A DNA stretch of 64,000 nt from Pseudomonas cichorii (lineage in GTDB: Bacteria > Pseudomonadota > Gammaproteobacteria > Pseudomonadales > Pseudomonadaceae). Of the stretch, positions 1 to 7,447 are shown one piece after another; the first letter of the stretch is position 1; the number at the start of each line of letters is the position of its first letter. Below the pieces are notes generated by a model. It ran no database searches. It saw only the letters and a list, made by a program, of their open reading frames with translations, and was not told the origin of the DNA. The stretch is from assembly GCF_003700275.1 (NCBI RefSeq), contig NZ_RBRE01000064.1:62001-126000 (forward strand), read 5' to 3'. Made by a program: the position numbers and the translations under genes.

Positions 1-115
1 ACGAATCGACATCCTTCTGGCGGCTGGCGACGATGGCCGGGCGAATCGCGCCCGCATAGTTGCCCAGATGGGGAGTGCCGGTGGTGGTGATACCGGTCAG
101 GATACGAGTAGTCAT
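1..115 (-). CDS. trpS: Tryptophanyl-tRNA synthetase, N-terminal fragment (runs off window)
   Basis: Charges tRNA-Trp in the cytoplasm. Only the first 38 codons are inside the window. The translation begins MTTRILTGITTTGTPHLGNY; PHLGN is the class I synthetase HIGH-like nucleotide-binding motif in the form typical of TrpRS, and the following GAIRPAI also fits this family. The ATG complement lies at 113-115. The downstream neighbour order (hydrolase, zapG, cysDN) matches the trpS locus of other Pseudomonas. Truncation is due only to the window edge. Confidence 0.9.
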   Translation of the reverse strand, partial: MTTRILTGITTTGTPHLGNYAGAIRPAIVASRQKDVDS

Positions 116-142
116 GGCAGGTCGCTTATTCTATGGCTGCAA

Positions 143-772
143 TCAATTCGAGAGACGCGGCAGGACCAGATCCTTGAGGTCGGTCAGCTTGCCGTGGAAA
201 AAGTGTCCGCATTCTGCCACTTTCAGCAGCTCATGGGGGCGTTGCAGGCGCGCAGACCATGCATAGACCATTTGCGGGTCCACGACTTCGTCGGCGTCCG
301 GCTGAATGAGGGTCAACGGACAGTTCTGCGGCAAGACGTCCTGATCCTGCAAACGCGATGCGGCGGCAGCGATCATGAACAGATGTTTCAGTTTTTCCCC
401 TTGCGCCTCCAGGCGTCCGCCCAGCGTGGCCGACACATAGCCGCCAAAGGAAAAGCCCAGCAGGGTCATGGGCAGGTCCGGCTTTTGCTCACGCAGCCAC
501 TGCGCTGCCGCGAACGCATCCTCGACCTCTTCGGCGCCCGCAACCGAGGTGCCGGCGCTGGCACCGACGCCACGATAATTGAAACGCAAGGTAACAAGCC
601 CGGCATCGCGTGCAGTACGCTGCAACGTCGAAACCACTTTATTGAGCATCGTTCCGCCCTGGATCGGGTTAGGATGGCAAATCAGCGCAATGCCCACGGC
701 ATCGGGCAGATCCTGATAAAGCGCCTCAAGCTGGCCTTCGGGGCCATCAATGAATATGGGGGTTTCACGCAT
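143..772 (-). CDS. Alpha/beta hydrolase, small serine hydrolase
   Basis: A 209-residue single-domain alpha/beta hydrolase, predicted cytoplasmic because no signal peptide is seen. Visible motifs are an HPNPIQGG oxyanion segment near residue 33, the nucleophile elbow GFSFGG (Ser about 108), an acidic pair near D160-D162 and the catalytic His of ECGHFFHG (about 190). The substrate cannot be told from the sequence. The reading frame is open for 51 further codons upstream (to 925), but that extension overlaps zapG's start and lacks family similarity. I chose the ATG at 770-772, preceded by a GGAG. It sits just upstream of trpS on the same strand (27 bp gap), so they may be co-transcribed. Confidence 0.85.
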   Translation of the reverse strand: MRETPIFIDGPEGQLEALYQDLPDAVGIALICHPNPIQGGTMLNKVVSTLQRTARDAGLVTLRFNYRGVGASAGTSVAGAEEVEDAFAAAQWLREQKPDLPMTLLGFSFGGYVSATLGGRLEAQGEKLKHLFMIAAAASRLQDQDVLPQNCPLTLIQPDADEVVDPQMVYAWSARLQRPHELLKVAECGHFFHGKLTDLKDLVLPRLSN

Positions 773-916
773 GGACAAAATAAACTCCGTGACCTCGAAT
801 TGGATCGACTCGTCTAGCTGATTGTCTGTGGCTGACCTATAAGCGACGTGTCGCGGGTATACAGCGCAGGTTAGAGCCGTTAACGTAAAGCAAAGCCGTT
901 TATAGAGGAAGGACTC

Positions 917-1357
917 GTGGAACACTCGCTCTTAGTTTGGTTGTTGCCGACTCTTGCCCTGGTTGCCGGTGTCGTCATTGGTTTCCTGGTCGCACGTCTG
1001 CTGCCCAATACCGTTCCGAATAACACCCAGCGTCAGCTGGATAGCATTCAGGAGCGCTTCGATACCTATCAGAACGAGGTGGTCACTCACTTCAACAGCA
1101 CGGCTAGCCTTGTACAAAAACTGTCGCAAAGCTATCAGGAAGTCCAGGAGCATCTTGCCGAGGGCGCCAACCGTCTGGCCCTTGACGAGCTGACTCGCCA
1201 ACGCCTGCTGGCAGCCTTGCACCCAGAGGCTCATCAGCCAGCATCCCGCGACCGTCTCACCCCGCCACGCGACACAGAAGCGCCAAAGGACTATGCACCC
1301 AAGGCCCCCAACACTCCAGGCATGCTGGATGAACATTACGGGCTGAAAAAGCCGTAA
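917..1357 (+). CDS. zapG: YhcB/ZapG family cell-division and envelope protein (DUF1043)
   Basis: A 146-residue inner-membrane protein. It has one N-terminal transmembrane helix (about residues 5-27, rich in L/V/A) followed by a cytoplasmic coiled-coil-like segment (QRQLDSIQERFDTYQNEVV and on) and a Pro/Lys-rich tail ending in GLKKP. This is the YhcB architecture, a family linked to cell division, envelope biogenesis and shape. Translation uses a GTG at 917 behind a good AGAGGAAGG ribosome site. It is divergent from the hydrolase, and a strong hairpin terminator follows. YhcB homologues sit at this position in other Pseudomonas. Confidence 0.85.
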   Translation: MEHSLLVWLLPTLALVAGVVIGFLVARLLPNTVPNNTQRQLDSIQERFDTYQNEVVTHFNSTASLVQKLSQSYQEVQEHLAEGANRLALDELTRQRLLAALHPEAHQPASRDRLTPPRDTEAPKDYAPKAPNTPGMLDEHYGLKKP

Positions 1358-1371
1358 GCGGCCAGTAACCG

Positions 1372-1409
1372 AAAAAGCCCGCCACTCGGATCGAATGGCG
1401 GGCTTTTTT
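1372..1409 (+). terminator. Rho-independent terminator after zapG
   Basis: A 13-bp inverted repeat (1372-1384 with 1396-1408) around an 11-nt loop. The 3' arm runs into a T6 tract on the plus strand, and an A-run precedes the 5' arm, so it may work in both directions. Confidence 0.9.
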
Positions 1410-1488
1410 GTATCTGCTAGCAGCAGAAACATCCTACGCATTTTCAGGATCGCAGCGCCTGTGTCTCTGTTGAGTGCGCCGTTATTCT

Positions 1489-1508
1489 TTTCTCCAACGT
1501 CGGAGAAA
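1489..1508 (+). promoter_or_regulatory. Hairpin sequestering the ribosome-binding site of the small lipoprotein
   Basis: TTTCTCC (1489-1495) pairs perfectly with GGAGAAA (1502-1508) around a six-base loop. The 3' arm is the Shine-Dalgarno sequence of the lipoprotein gene starting at 1513, so the folded RNA would mask it. The structure is seen; a regulatory role is inferred. Confidence 0.5.
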
Positions 1509-1512
1509 GAAA

Positions 1513-1671
1513 ATGAAGACCCTGAACATAATCGTCGCCTGCCTGTTGCTGTCGGGCTGCATTGCCGGTGACTGCATACGCAACTGCTACATCATGGGCA
1601 AGAAAGATCCTGATCTTCTGTACAAATGCGAAATGGACCCCAACAGATACGATTGCCCGGTACAACGATAA
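1513..1671 (+). CDS. Small cysteine-rich lipoprotein, hypothetical
   Basis: A 52-residue protein. MKTLNIIVACLLLSGC has a short charged n-region, a hydrophobic h-region and a perfect lipobox (LLSG then Cys16), so the mature product should be a lipid-anchored peptide of about 37 residues. The mature part has four more cysteines (about 21, 25, 39, 48), enough for two disulfides in the periplasm. No family is recognised. The frame is open upstream to 1474, but ATG 1513 has the GGAG at the right distance and gives the clean signal peptide. It lies with the lectin gene between blocks that are otherwise conserved, so it looks accessory. Confidence 0.7.
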   Translation: MKTLNIIVACLLLSGCIAGDCIRNCYIMGKKDPDLLYKCEMDPNRYDCPVQR

Positions 1672-1684
1672 AAAACACGCCAAA

Positions 1685-2173
1685 TCAAAACACCCAAGTA
1701 TATATCTCAAAAGGTGCGAGCCAGATTTTCTCCTTCTTTTTCGGCCTGTGTCGCCCGGGTACAAAATCAACACGAGCCCAGCGCAGATCACCTGCACGCC
1801 CATCATAAATGACCAGATTACCGTCATCCTGAATGGCCATATGGCTGTGATGCCAGTGCGAAGTGTCAGTGGTGTGGGTGCTTTCGGCTATCCAGAGCCT
1901 TGCCCTGGCCGGGTCGTAGAGAAAGCCGCTGTTACTGACGACAAACCACGGAGCGCCTCGCTGCTTGCGGGAAAGTGTAAGACTGTAGGCCTGGTTACTG
2001 TCTGCTACCCATACGACAGGACCATTGTCCTTGATAACCAGATTGCCATCGCCCTGCAATTCAAGACGAAAACGCCCATTGGGCGACTGCAGAAACTGTC
2101 CCGGAAGCATTTTTTGATTCGGCGGCAATACCGGCGACCCGTTACTTTGAAACCAACCATATTGAATGCTCAT
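1685..2173 (-). CDS. Single-domain bulb-type (monocot mannose-binding) lectin
   Basis: A 162-residue protein nearly all taken up by one B_lectin domain. The opening LLPGQFLQSPNGRFRLEL-like segment (from about residue 22) is the typical first strand set. QGDGNLVIK (about 40) and QDDGNLVIY (about 115) are versions of the mannose-binding QxDxNxVxY motif; the second is intact, the first has Lys for Tyr, and the middle subdomain (SNSGFLYDPARARLW) is degenerate. It has no signal peptide and ends with a basic tail (RHRPKKKEK). LlpA/pyocin-L bacteriocins of Pseudomonas carry two such domains and also lack signal peptides; this one has a single domain, so killing activity is only a possibility and an adhesion role is equally open. 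GAAGGTGAA precedes the ATG. The gene looks more A+T-rich than its neighbours, which suggests transfer. Confidence 0.8.
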   Translation of the reverse strand: MSIQYGWFQSNGSPVLPPNQKMLPGQFLQSPNGRFRLELQGDGNLVIKDNGPVVWVADSNQAYSLTLSRKQRGAPWFVVSNSGFLYDPARARLWIAESTHTTDTSHWHHSHMAIQDDGNLVIYDGRAGDLRWARVDFVPGRHRPKKKEKIWLAPFEIYTWVF

Positions 2174-2290
2174 GCTTTCACCTTCGAAGTGATAATGAGC
2201 ACTTAACTAACCAGCAGGCGGGGATGGATAGGCGATAAATATATATCGCACTAAATTTGCGTGTTGCGAGGTTTTACAGGAGTGTTTTTG

Positions 2291-2342
2291 GGCGAATGAA
2301 CTCGCTCCTGCAAAGGCGGCGCAGGAGCGAGTTCACTGGCGA
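2291..2342. repeat. REP palindrome pair, family A
   Basis: Two oppositely oriented copies of the GCGAATGAACTCGCTCCTGC core (2292-2311 and 2321-2341) separated by about 9 nt. They form a stable cruciform/hairpin just beyond the stop codon of cysNC. It probably also serves as a transcription terminator or mRNA 3'-end protector. Confidence 0.85.
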
Positions 2343-2349
2343 AGGGTGT

Positions 2350-4248
2350 TTAGATCGCGCCGCGGCTACGCAACAGATCCAGCACCAGTTTGACGCCCTC
2401 TTCCACGCTCAGGGTTTGCGTGTCGATGGTGAGGTCGGCATCCAGCGGTACATCGTACGGGAAGGACTCACCCGGGATGTTGTCGCCATCAGCGGCATAC
2501 AGGCCCTGAGGATCACGTTCGCGGCAGACGCTTGGCGAAGCCTGGACGTAGACGGTCAGCAGACGCTCCTTGCCGATCAGCGCCTTGACGCGCTCACGGC
2601 CTTCGGCATCCGGTGCAACGAAAGCAGCCAGGGTCAGCAGGCCGGCTTCGTTGAACTGACGTGCTACGTGAGCCGCACGGCTCCAGTTCTCGGTACGACC
2701 GGCACGGTTCTGTGGCAGACCTTTATTCAGGTCGTGACGCAGGTTCTGGCCATCGAGCACATAGACCGCACGGCCCATGTCGAACAGCTTGCGCTCGACC
2801 GCGTAGGCCAGCGTACTTTTGCCAGCGCCCGACAGGCCGCTGAACAACACGGTAGCCGGTTGCTGACCGAAGCGCTGGGCACGCTCCTGGGTCGATACGT
2901 GAGCCAGATCGCCATGGTGATTGGCACCACCGGCACTGACCGGCTTGGCGATGATCATGCCCGCCGCAACGGTACCGTTGGTCAGGCGATCGATAACGAT
3001 GAACGCCCCCGTAGTGCGGTTGCTTTCGTAGCCGTCCAGCGCGATAGGTGCATCGAGGCTGATCTTGACCCGACCGATCTCGTTCAACTGCAGCGAGCTG
3101 GCAGGACCTTCGACCAGGGTATTCACATCGACGCGATGGGTGATGCTGGCAATCGAGCCCGGGACATAGCTGGTAGCACGCTTGATGTCGTACTTCTTGC
3201 CCGGCAGCATCGGCTCTTCGGCCATCCAGACCAGCATCGCATCGAACGCATCGCTGACCTGCGGAACGTTGTCGGCATGCACCAACAGGTCACCACGGGA
3301 AATATCGATCTCGTCTTCCATGGTCAGGGTTACGGCCTGACCCGGACCGGCATGCTCCAGCTCACCCTCGAAGGTGACGATGGATTTGACGCGGCTGCTC
3401 TTGCCCGACGGCAGCACAACGATTTCGTCGCCCTTGTGCACGATGCCGCTGGCCAGAGTACCGGCGAAACCACGGAAGTTCAGGTTTGGACGGTTGACGT
3501 ACTGCACCGGGAAACGCAGGTCCGCATAGTTGCGGTCGTTGGCGATTTCCACGGTTTCGAGAATTTCCATCAACGACTGACCGGTGTACCAGGGCGAACG
3601 CTCGCTCTTGTTCACCACGTTGTCGCCCTTGAGCGCCGACATTGGCACGAACGCCATGGTGGTCGGCTTGAAGGCCAGACCTTCGGCGAACTTCAGGTAA
3701 TCGGCCTTGATCGACTCGAAGATGCTTTCATCGAAGCCATTGAGGTCCATCTTGTTGATGGCGACGACAATGTGCTTGATACCCAGCAACGAGGCGATGT
3801 AGCTGTGACGGCGCGTCTGGGTCTGCACGCCATAACGGGCGTCGACCAGAATGATCGCCAGATCGCAGGTCGATGCACCGGTTGCCATGTTACGGGTGTA
3901 CTGCTCGTGGCCCGGTGTATCGGCGATGATGAACTTGCGCTTGGCAGTAGAGAAGTAGCGATAGGCGACATCGATGGTGATGCCCTGCTCACGCTCGGCC
4001 TGCAGGCCATCGACCAGCAACGCCAGGTCAACGTCATCGCCAGTGGTGCCGGACTTCTTGGAATCGCGGGTAATGGCTTCCAGGTGATCCTCGTAGATCA
4101 TCTTGGAATCATGCAGCAGACGCCCGATCAGCGTGCTCTTGCCGTCATCGACGTTGCCACAGGTAAGAAAGCGCAGCATTTCCTTGCGTTCGTGCTGGCC
4201 CAGATAGGCGAGGATGTCCTCGCTGATCAATTCAGATTGATGCGACAT
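2350..4248 (-). CDS. cysNC: Sulfate adenylyltransferase large subunit fused to APS kinase
   Basis: A 632-residue bifunctional enzyme of assimilatory sulfate reduction. The N-terminal CysN GTPase drives ATP + sulfate to APS together with CysD, and the C-terminal CysC domain phosphorylates APS to PAPS. Visible features: GTPase P-loop GNVDDGKST (about 31-39), DTPGHEQYTRN switch II, NKMD base-recognition motif, EF-Tu-like beta barrels, then a second P-loop FSGLSGAGKST near 470 and the APS-kinase RAGRTENWSR and DPQGLY segments. The fusion is the usual Pseudomonas/NodQ arrangement. Start ATG 4246-4248 gives the typical MSHQSELISEDILAYL start; the frame stays open to 4305 inside cysD, which I regard as chance. 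Ten bases separate it from cysD, so they form an operon. Confidence 0.95.
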   Translation of the reverse strand: MSHQSELISEDILAYLGQHERKEMLRFLTCGNVDDGKSTLIGRLLHDSKMIYEDHLEAITRDSKKSGTTGDDVDLALLVDGLQAEREQGITIDVAYRYFSTAKRKFIIADTPGHEQYTRNMATGASTCDLAIILVDARYGVQTQTRRHSYIASLLGIKHIVVAINKMDLNGFDESIFESIKADYLKFAEGLAFKPTTMAFVPMSALKGDNVVNKSERSPWYTGQSLMEILETVEIANDRNYADLRFPVQYVNRPNLNFRGFAGTLASGIVHKGDEIVVLPSGKSSRVKSIVTFEGELEHAGPGQAVTLTMEDEIDISRGDLLVHADNVPQVSDAFDAMLVWMAEEPMLPGKKYDIKRATSYVPGSIASITHRVDVNTLVEGPASSLQLNEIGRVKISLDAPIALDGYESNRTTGAFIVIDRLTNGTVAAGMIIAKPVSAGGANHHGDLAHVSTQERAQRFGQQPATVLFSGLSGAGKSTLAYAVERKLFDMGRAVYVLDGQNLRHDLNKGLPQNRAGRTENWSRAAHVARQFNEAGLLTLAAFVAPDAEGRERVKALIGKERLLTVYVQASPSVCRERDPQGLYAADGDNIPGESFPYDVPLDADLTIDTQTLSVEEGVKLVLDLLRSRGAI

Positions 4249-4258
4249 TTGACACCCC

Positions 4259-5176
4259 TTAGAAATAGCCTTGACGTTTCTTTTCTTCCATCGAACCAGC
4301 GCCATCGTGGTCGATGACCCGGCCCTGGCGTTCGGAAGTTCGCGTCAGGAGCATTTCCTGGATGATGTCGGTCAGGCTGGTGGCTTCGGACTCTACTGCG
4401 CCGGTCAGCGGGTAGCAGCCCAGGGTACGGAAGCGCACTTTTTTCTTGACGATGCGGGCCTTTTCCTCGTCGGTGAGGTGCTCGAGGATACGTTCGTCGT
4501 CGATCATGATCAGCGTGCCGTTTTTCTCGATCACGTCGCGTTCGGCGGCGAAATAGAGCGGTACGATCGGGATGCCTTCAAGGTAGATGTACTGCCAGAT
4601 GTCCAGCTCGGTCCAGTTCGACAGCGGGAAGACGCGGATCGACTCGCCTTTGTTGACGTTGCCGTTGTACACGTTCCACAGCTCGGGACGCTGGTTCTTC
4701 GGGTCCCAGCGATGCTTGCTGTCACGGAACGAATAGACACGTTCCTTGGCCCGGGATTTCTCTTCGTCACGACGTGCGCCGCCAAAAGCTGCGTCAAAAC
4801 CATGCTTGTCCAGAGCCTGCTTGAGGCCCTCGGTCTTCATGATATCGGTGTGCTTGGCACTGCCGTGAGTGAAAGGGTTGATGCCCTGCGCAACACCGTC
4901 CGGGTTGACGTGGGTGATCAGATCCAGGCCCATCTCCTCGACCATCTGGTCGCGGAAGCGATACATTTCCTGGAATTTCCAGCGGGTATCGACGTGCATG
5001 ACCGGGAAGGGCAGCTTGCCCGGGAAGAATGCCTTGCGTGCCAGATGCAGCATCACGGCAGAGTCCTTGCCGATCGAGTACAACATCACGGGGTTGTCGA
5101 ACTCGGCGGCGACCTCGCGGATGATGTGGATGCTTTCCGCCTCCAGCTGTTTCAGATGCGTCAGTTTGTCAACCAT
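4259..5176 (-). CDS. cysD: Sulfate adenylyltransferase subunit 2
   Basis: A 305-residue adenylyltransferase subunit of the PAPS-reductase/ATP pyrophosphatase family. It forms the CysDN complex that makes adenosine 5'-phosphosulfate from ATP and sulfate. Visible features are the PP-loop SIGKDSAVMLHLA (about 54), the HVDTRWKF segment, the GARRDEEKSRAKER arginine-rich stretch and the C-terminal GRVIDHDGAGSMEEKK tail. It is the first gene of the cysD-cysNC operon. Regulation by CysB is expected from the family, but I cannot point to a definite CysB site in the 178 bp upstream. Confidence 0.95.
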   Translation of the reverse strand: MVDKLTHLKQLEAESIHIIREVAAEFDNPVMLYSIGKDSAVMLHLARKAFFPGKLPFPVMHVDTRWKFQEMYRFRDQMVEEMGLDLITHVNPDGVAQGINPFTHGSAKHTDIMKTEGLKQALDKHGFDAAFGGARRDEEKSRAKERVYSFRDSKHRWDPKNQRPELWNVYNGNVNKGESIRVFPLSNWTELDIWQYIYLEGIPIVPLYFAAERDVIEKNGTLIMIDDERILEHLTDEEKARIVKKKVRFRTLGCYPLTGAVESEATSLTDIIQEMLLTRTSERQGRVIDHDGAGSMEEKKRQGYF

Positions 5177-5354
5177 GGTTACTCACGGATTGCAATCGTT
5201 GTGGGCCGGGAAGAATTCCCCCGGGCGGCCAGCGGGCCGTATTCGAGGCGCGCACTTTATCATGACGGATACCGTCTAATCAGCGCACCGGATAGATCGA
5301 AACGATCTATACATATAGCCCCTCGTTTGGATCTCATCGATCCGCCGCCACCGA

Positions 5355-6113
5355 CTAGATCGGGTTCGGGCAGTCGATGAAAATATGTTCGAGCGCAAAA
5401 CGCCGCGCCAGATAGTCGCCCAGCGCCTGTACGCCGTAACGTTCGGTCGCGTGGTGGCCGGCTGCAATAAAGCTGATGTCGTTCTCTCGGGCACTGTGAA
5501 AGGTCTGCTCCGAGGCTTCGCCGCTGAGGAACAGATCCACGCCTTCAAGCACCGCCTGATCGATATAGCCCTGCCCGCCGCCGCTGCACCAGCCGACCCG
5601 GCGAATCATCTGACTGCCTTCGATCAGCAGCGGCTCACGCCCCAGCGCCTCCTGCACCCGGCGGGCGAAGTCACGCGCAGTGACAGGCTCGGCAAGCGAA
5701 CCGACCAGGCCGACCACCCGCGAATTTTCAGGATCCAGCGGACCTTCGACCGTGATATCCAGTTGGCGAGCCAACTGCACGTTATTGCCCACCTCCGGGT
5801 GCACATCCAGCGGCAGGTGATAAGCCAGCAGGCTGATGTCGTGCTTGAGCAAGGTCTTCAAGCGGCGCTGCTTCATGCCAACCACACAAGGGTTTTCGCC
5901 CTTCCAGAAATATCCATGGTGGACCAGGATCAGATCGGCATGAGCCTCGACAGCCGCATCCAGCAAGGCCTGGCTGGCCGTCACGCCACTGACGATACGC
6001 ATGACCTGCGGGCGACCTTCGACCTGCAGACCATTGGGGCAGTAATCCTGAATGCGCGCACTATTGAGATAGCGGTCGGCCTCTTCGACCAGGGTGTTCA
6101 GGGCAACAGCCAT
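5355..6113 (-). CDS. Nif3-like dinuclear metal centre protein (YbgI family)
   Basis: A 252-residue Nif3/YbgI/DUF34 protein, a hexameric toroid binding two metals; some relatives are assigned GTP cyclohydrolase or salvage functions, but the role is unsettled. Visible markers are CPNGLQVEGRP near residue 24, the metal-binding LILVHHGYFWKGE (about 60), GWCSGGGQG and the late AGHHATERYGV with a metal His pair. GGAGTCTTTT precedes the ATG at 6113. It is divergent from algW with 108 bp between. Confidence 0.9.
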   Translation of the reverse strand: MAVALNTLVEEADRYLNSARIQDYCPNGLQVEGRPQVMRIVSGVTASQALLDAAVEAHADLILVHHGYFWKGENPCVVGMKQRRLKTLLKHDISLLAYHLPLDVHPEVGNNVQLARQLDITVEGPLDPENSRVVGLVGSLAEPVTARDFARRVQEALGREPLLIEGSQMIRRVGWCSGGGQGYIDQAVLEGVDLFLSGEASEQTFHSARENDISFIAAGHHATERYGVQALGDYLARRFALEHIFIDCPNPI

Positions 6114-6153
6114 AAAAGACTCCTAAATATGCAGCAGAGCTGCTGTGTACTCG

Positions 6154-6159
6154 TATAAT
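6154..6159 (+). promoter_or_regulatory. Probable -10 box of the algW promoter
   Basis: A perfect TATAAT at 6154-6159 lies 62 bp before the algW start in the divergent intergenic region. The -35 region (around 6131-6137, in a GCAGCAGAGCTGCTG palindrome) is weak, so an activator or a different -35 is possible. Confidence 0.5.
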
Positions 6160-6221
6160 GCCCGCCATTATGGCGCACCCGCGGAAAAATCTTTGCGCCA
6201 GTAACTATCAGGACTTGCTCA

Positions 6222-7382
6222 ATGTTAAAGGCACTGCGCTTTTTCGGCTGGCCATTGCTGGCTGGCGTGCTCATCGCCATGTTGATTATCCAGCGCTACC
6301 CGGAATGGGTCGGGCTGCCCAGCCGGGATGTAAATCTGCAACAGGCTCCCAAGATCACCACCGTGATGCAGGGGCCGACGTCCTACGCCGACGCTGTGAG
6401 TGCTGCTGCGCCAGCCGTGGTCAATCTCTATACCACCAAGATGGTCAACAAGAGCAACAACCCGATCTTTGAAGACCCTCAGTTCCGCAGGTTCTTCGGC
6501 GACAACACGCCCAAGCAGAAACGCATGGAGTCCAGCCTCGGCTCGGGCGTGATCATGAGCCCCGAAGGCTATCTGCTGACCAACAACCACGTTACTACCG
6601 GCGCCGACCAGATCGTGGTCGCCCTCAAGGACGGCCGCGAAACCATCGCCCGGGTAATCGGCAACGATCCCGAAACCGATCTGGCCGTACTGAAGATCGA
6701 CCTGAAAAACCTGCCGGCCATTACCATCGCCCGCTCCGACAGCATCCGCATCGGCGACGTGGCACTGGCCATCGGCAACCCGTTCGGGGTCGGTCAGACC
6801 GTCACCATGGGCATCATCAGCGCAACTGGCCGTAACCAGTTGGGCCTCAATACCTACGAAGACTTCATCCAGACCGACGCTGCCATCAACCCTGGCAACT
6901 CGGGCGGAGCACTGGTCGATGCGCTCGGCAACCTGACCGGTATCAATACCGCGATCTTCTCCAAGTCAGGCGGTTCGCAGGGGATTGGCTTTGCAATCCC
7001 GACCAAACTGGCAATGGACGTCATGAAATCGATCATCGAGCATGGTCAGGTGATTCGTGGCTGGCTGGGCATCGAAGTTCAACCGTTGACCCAGGAACTG
7101 GCCGACTCCTTCGGTTTGAAAGATCGCCCGGGCATTGTGGTGGCCGGTATCTTCCGCGATGGCCCGGCGCAGAAAGCGGGTCTGCAACTGGGTGATGTGA
7201 TCCTGAGTATCAATGGCGAACCGGCCGGTGATGGCCGACGCTCCATGAATCAGGTGGCGCGTACCAAGCCCAAGGACAAGATCGCAATCGATGTGATGCG
7301 CAATGGCAAGGAGTTGCGCCTGAGCGCCGAGGTGGGTCTGCGTCCGCCACCGGCACCGACGCCGGTCGCTAAAGAACAGTGA
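6222..7382 (+). CDS. algW: Periplasmic serine protease of the DegS/AlgW type
   Basis: A 386-residue membrane-anchored HtrA-family protease. In Pseudomonas AlgW senses misfolded outer-membrane proteins through its PDZ domain and cleaves the anti-sigma factor MucA, releasing AlgU (sigma-E). One N-terminal transmembrane helix (about 9-24) is followed by a trypsin-like domain with His123 (TNNHVTTG), Asp153 (ETDLAVLK) and Ser227 (NPGNSGGA), then a single PDZ domain (about 280-375). The single PDZ and uncleaved anchor separate it from MucD/DegP. It ends at a REP pair shared with the convergent hisC. Confidence 0.93.
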   Translation: MLKALRFFGWPLLAGVLIAMLIIQRYPEWVGLPSRDVNLQQAPKITTVMQGPTSYADAVSAAAPAVVNLYTTKMVNKSNNPIFEDPQFRRFFGDNTPKQKRMESSLGSGVIMSPEGYLLTNNHVTTGADQIVVALKDGRETIARVIGNDPETDLAVLKIDLKNLPAITIARSDSIRIGDVALAIGNPFGVGQTVTMGIISATGRNQLGLNTYEDFIQTDAAINPGNSGGALVDALGNLTGINTAIFSKSGGSQGIGFAIPTKLAMDVMKSIIEHGQVIRGWLGIEVQPLTQELADSFGLKDRPGIVVAGIFRDGPAQKAGLQLGDVILSINGEPAGDGRRSMNQVARTKPKDKIAIDVMRNGKELRLSAEVGLRPPPAPTPVAKEQ

Positions 7383-7388
7383 AACGTT

Positions 7389-7443
7389 CTTCGCGAATGA
7401 ATTCGCTGCCACCCATGCGGTAGGTAGCGAATTCATTCGCGAA
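7389..7443. repeat. REP palindrome pair, family A, between convergent genes
   Basis: Inverted copies of the TTCGCGAATGAATTCGCT core at 7390-7410 and 7425-7443, 14 nt apart. They fill the gap between the ends of algW and hisC (convergent), so they probably act as a bidirectional terminator. Confidence 0.85.
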
Positions 7444-7447
7444 AGGG

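Noticed and set aside
1444..1827. 127-codon minus-strand frame over the small lipoprotein
   Set aside because: Overlaps both the lipoprotein and the lectin 3' end, has no recognisable features, and the plus-strand lipobox protein is the better explanation.
2257..4317. Long open frame (686 codons) on the plus strand opposite cysNC
   Set aside because: It is the antisense shadow of a clear cysNC with full GTPase and kinase motifs; no family similarity and codon use typical of a mirrored GC-rich gene.
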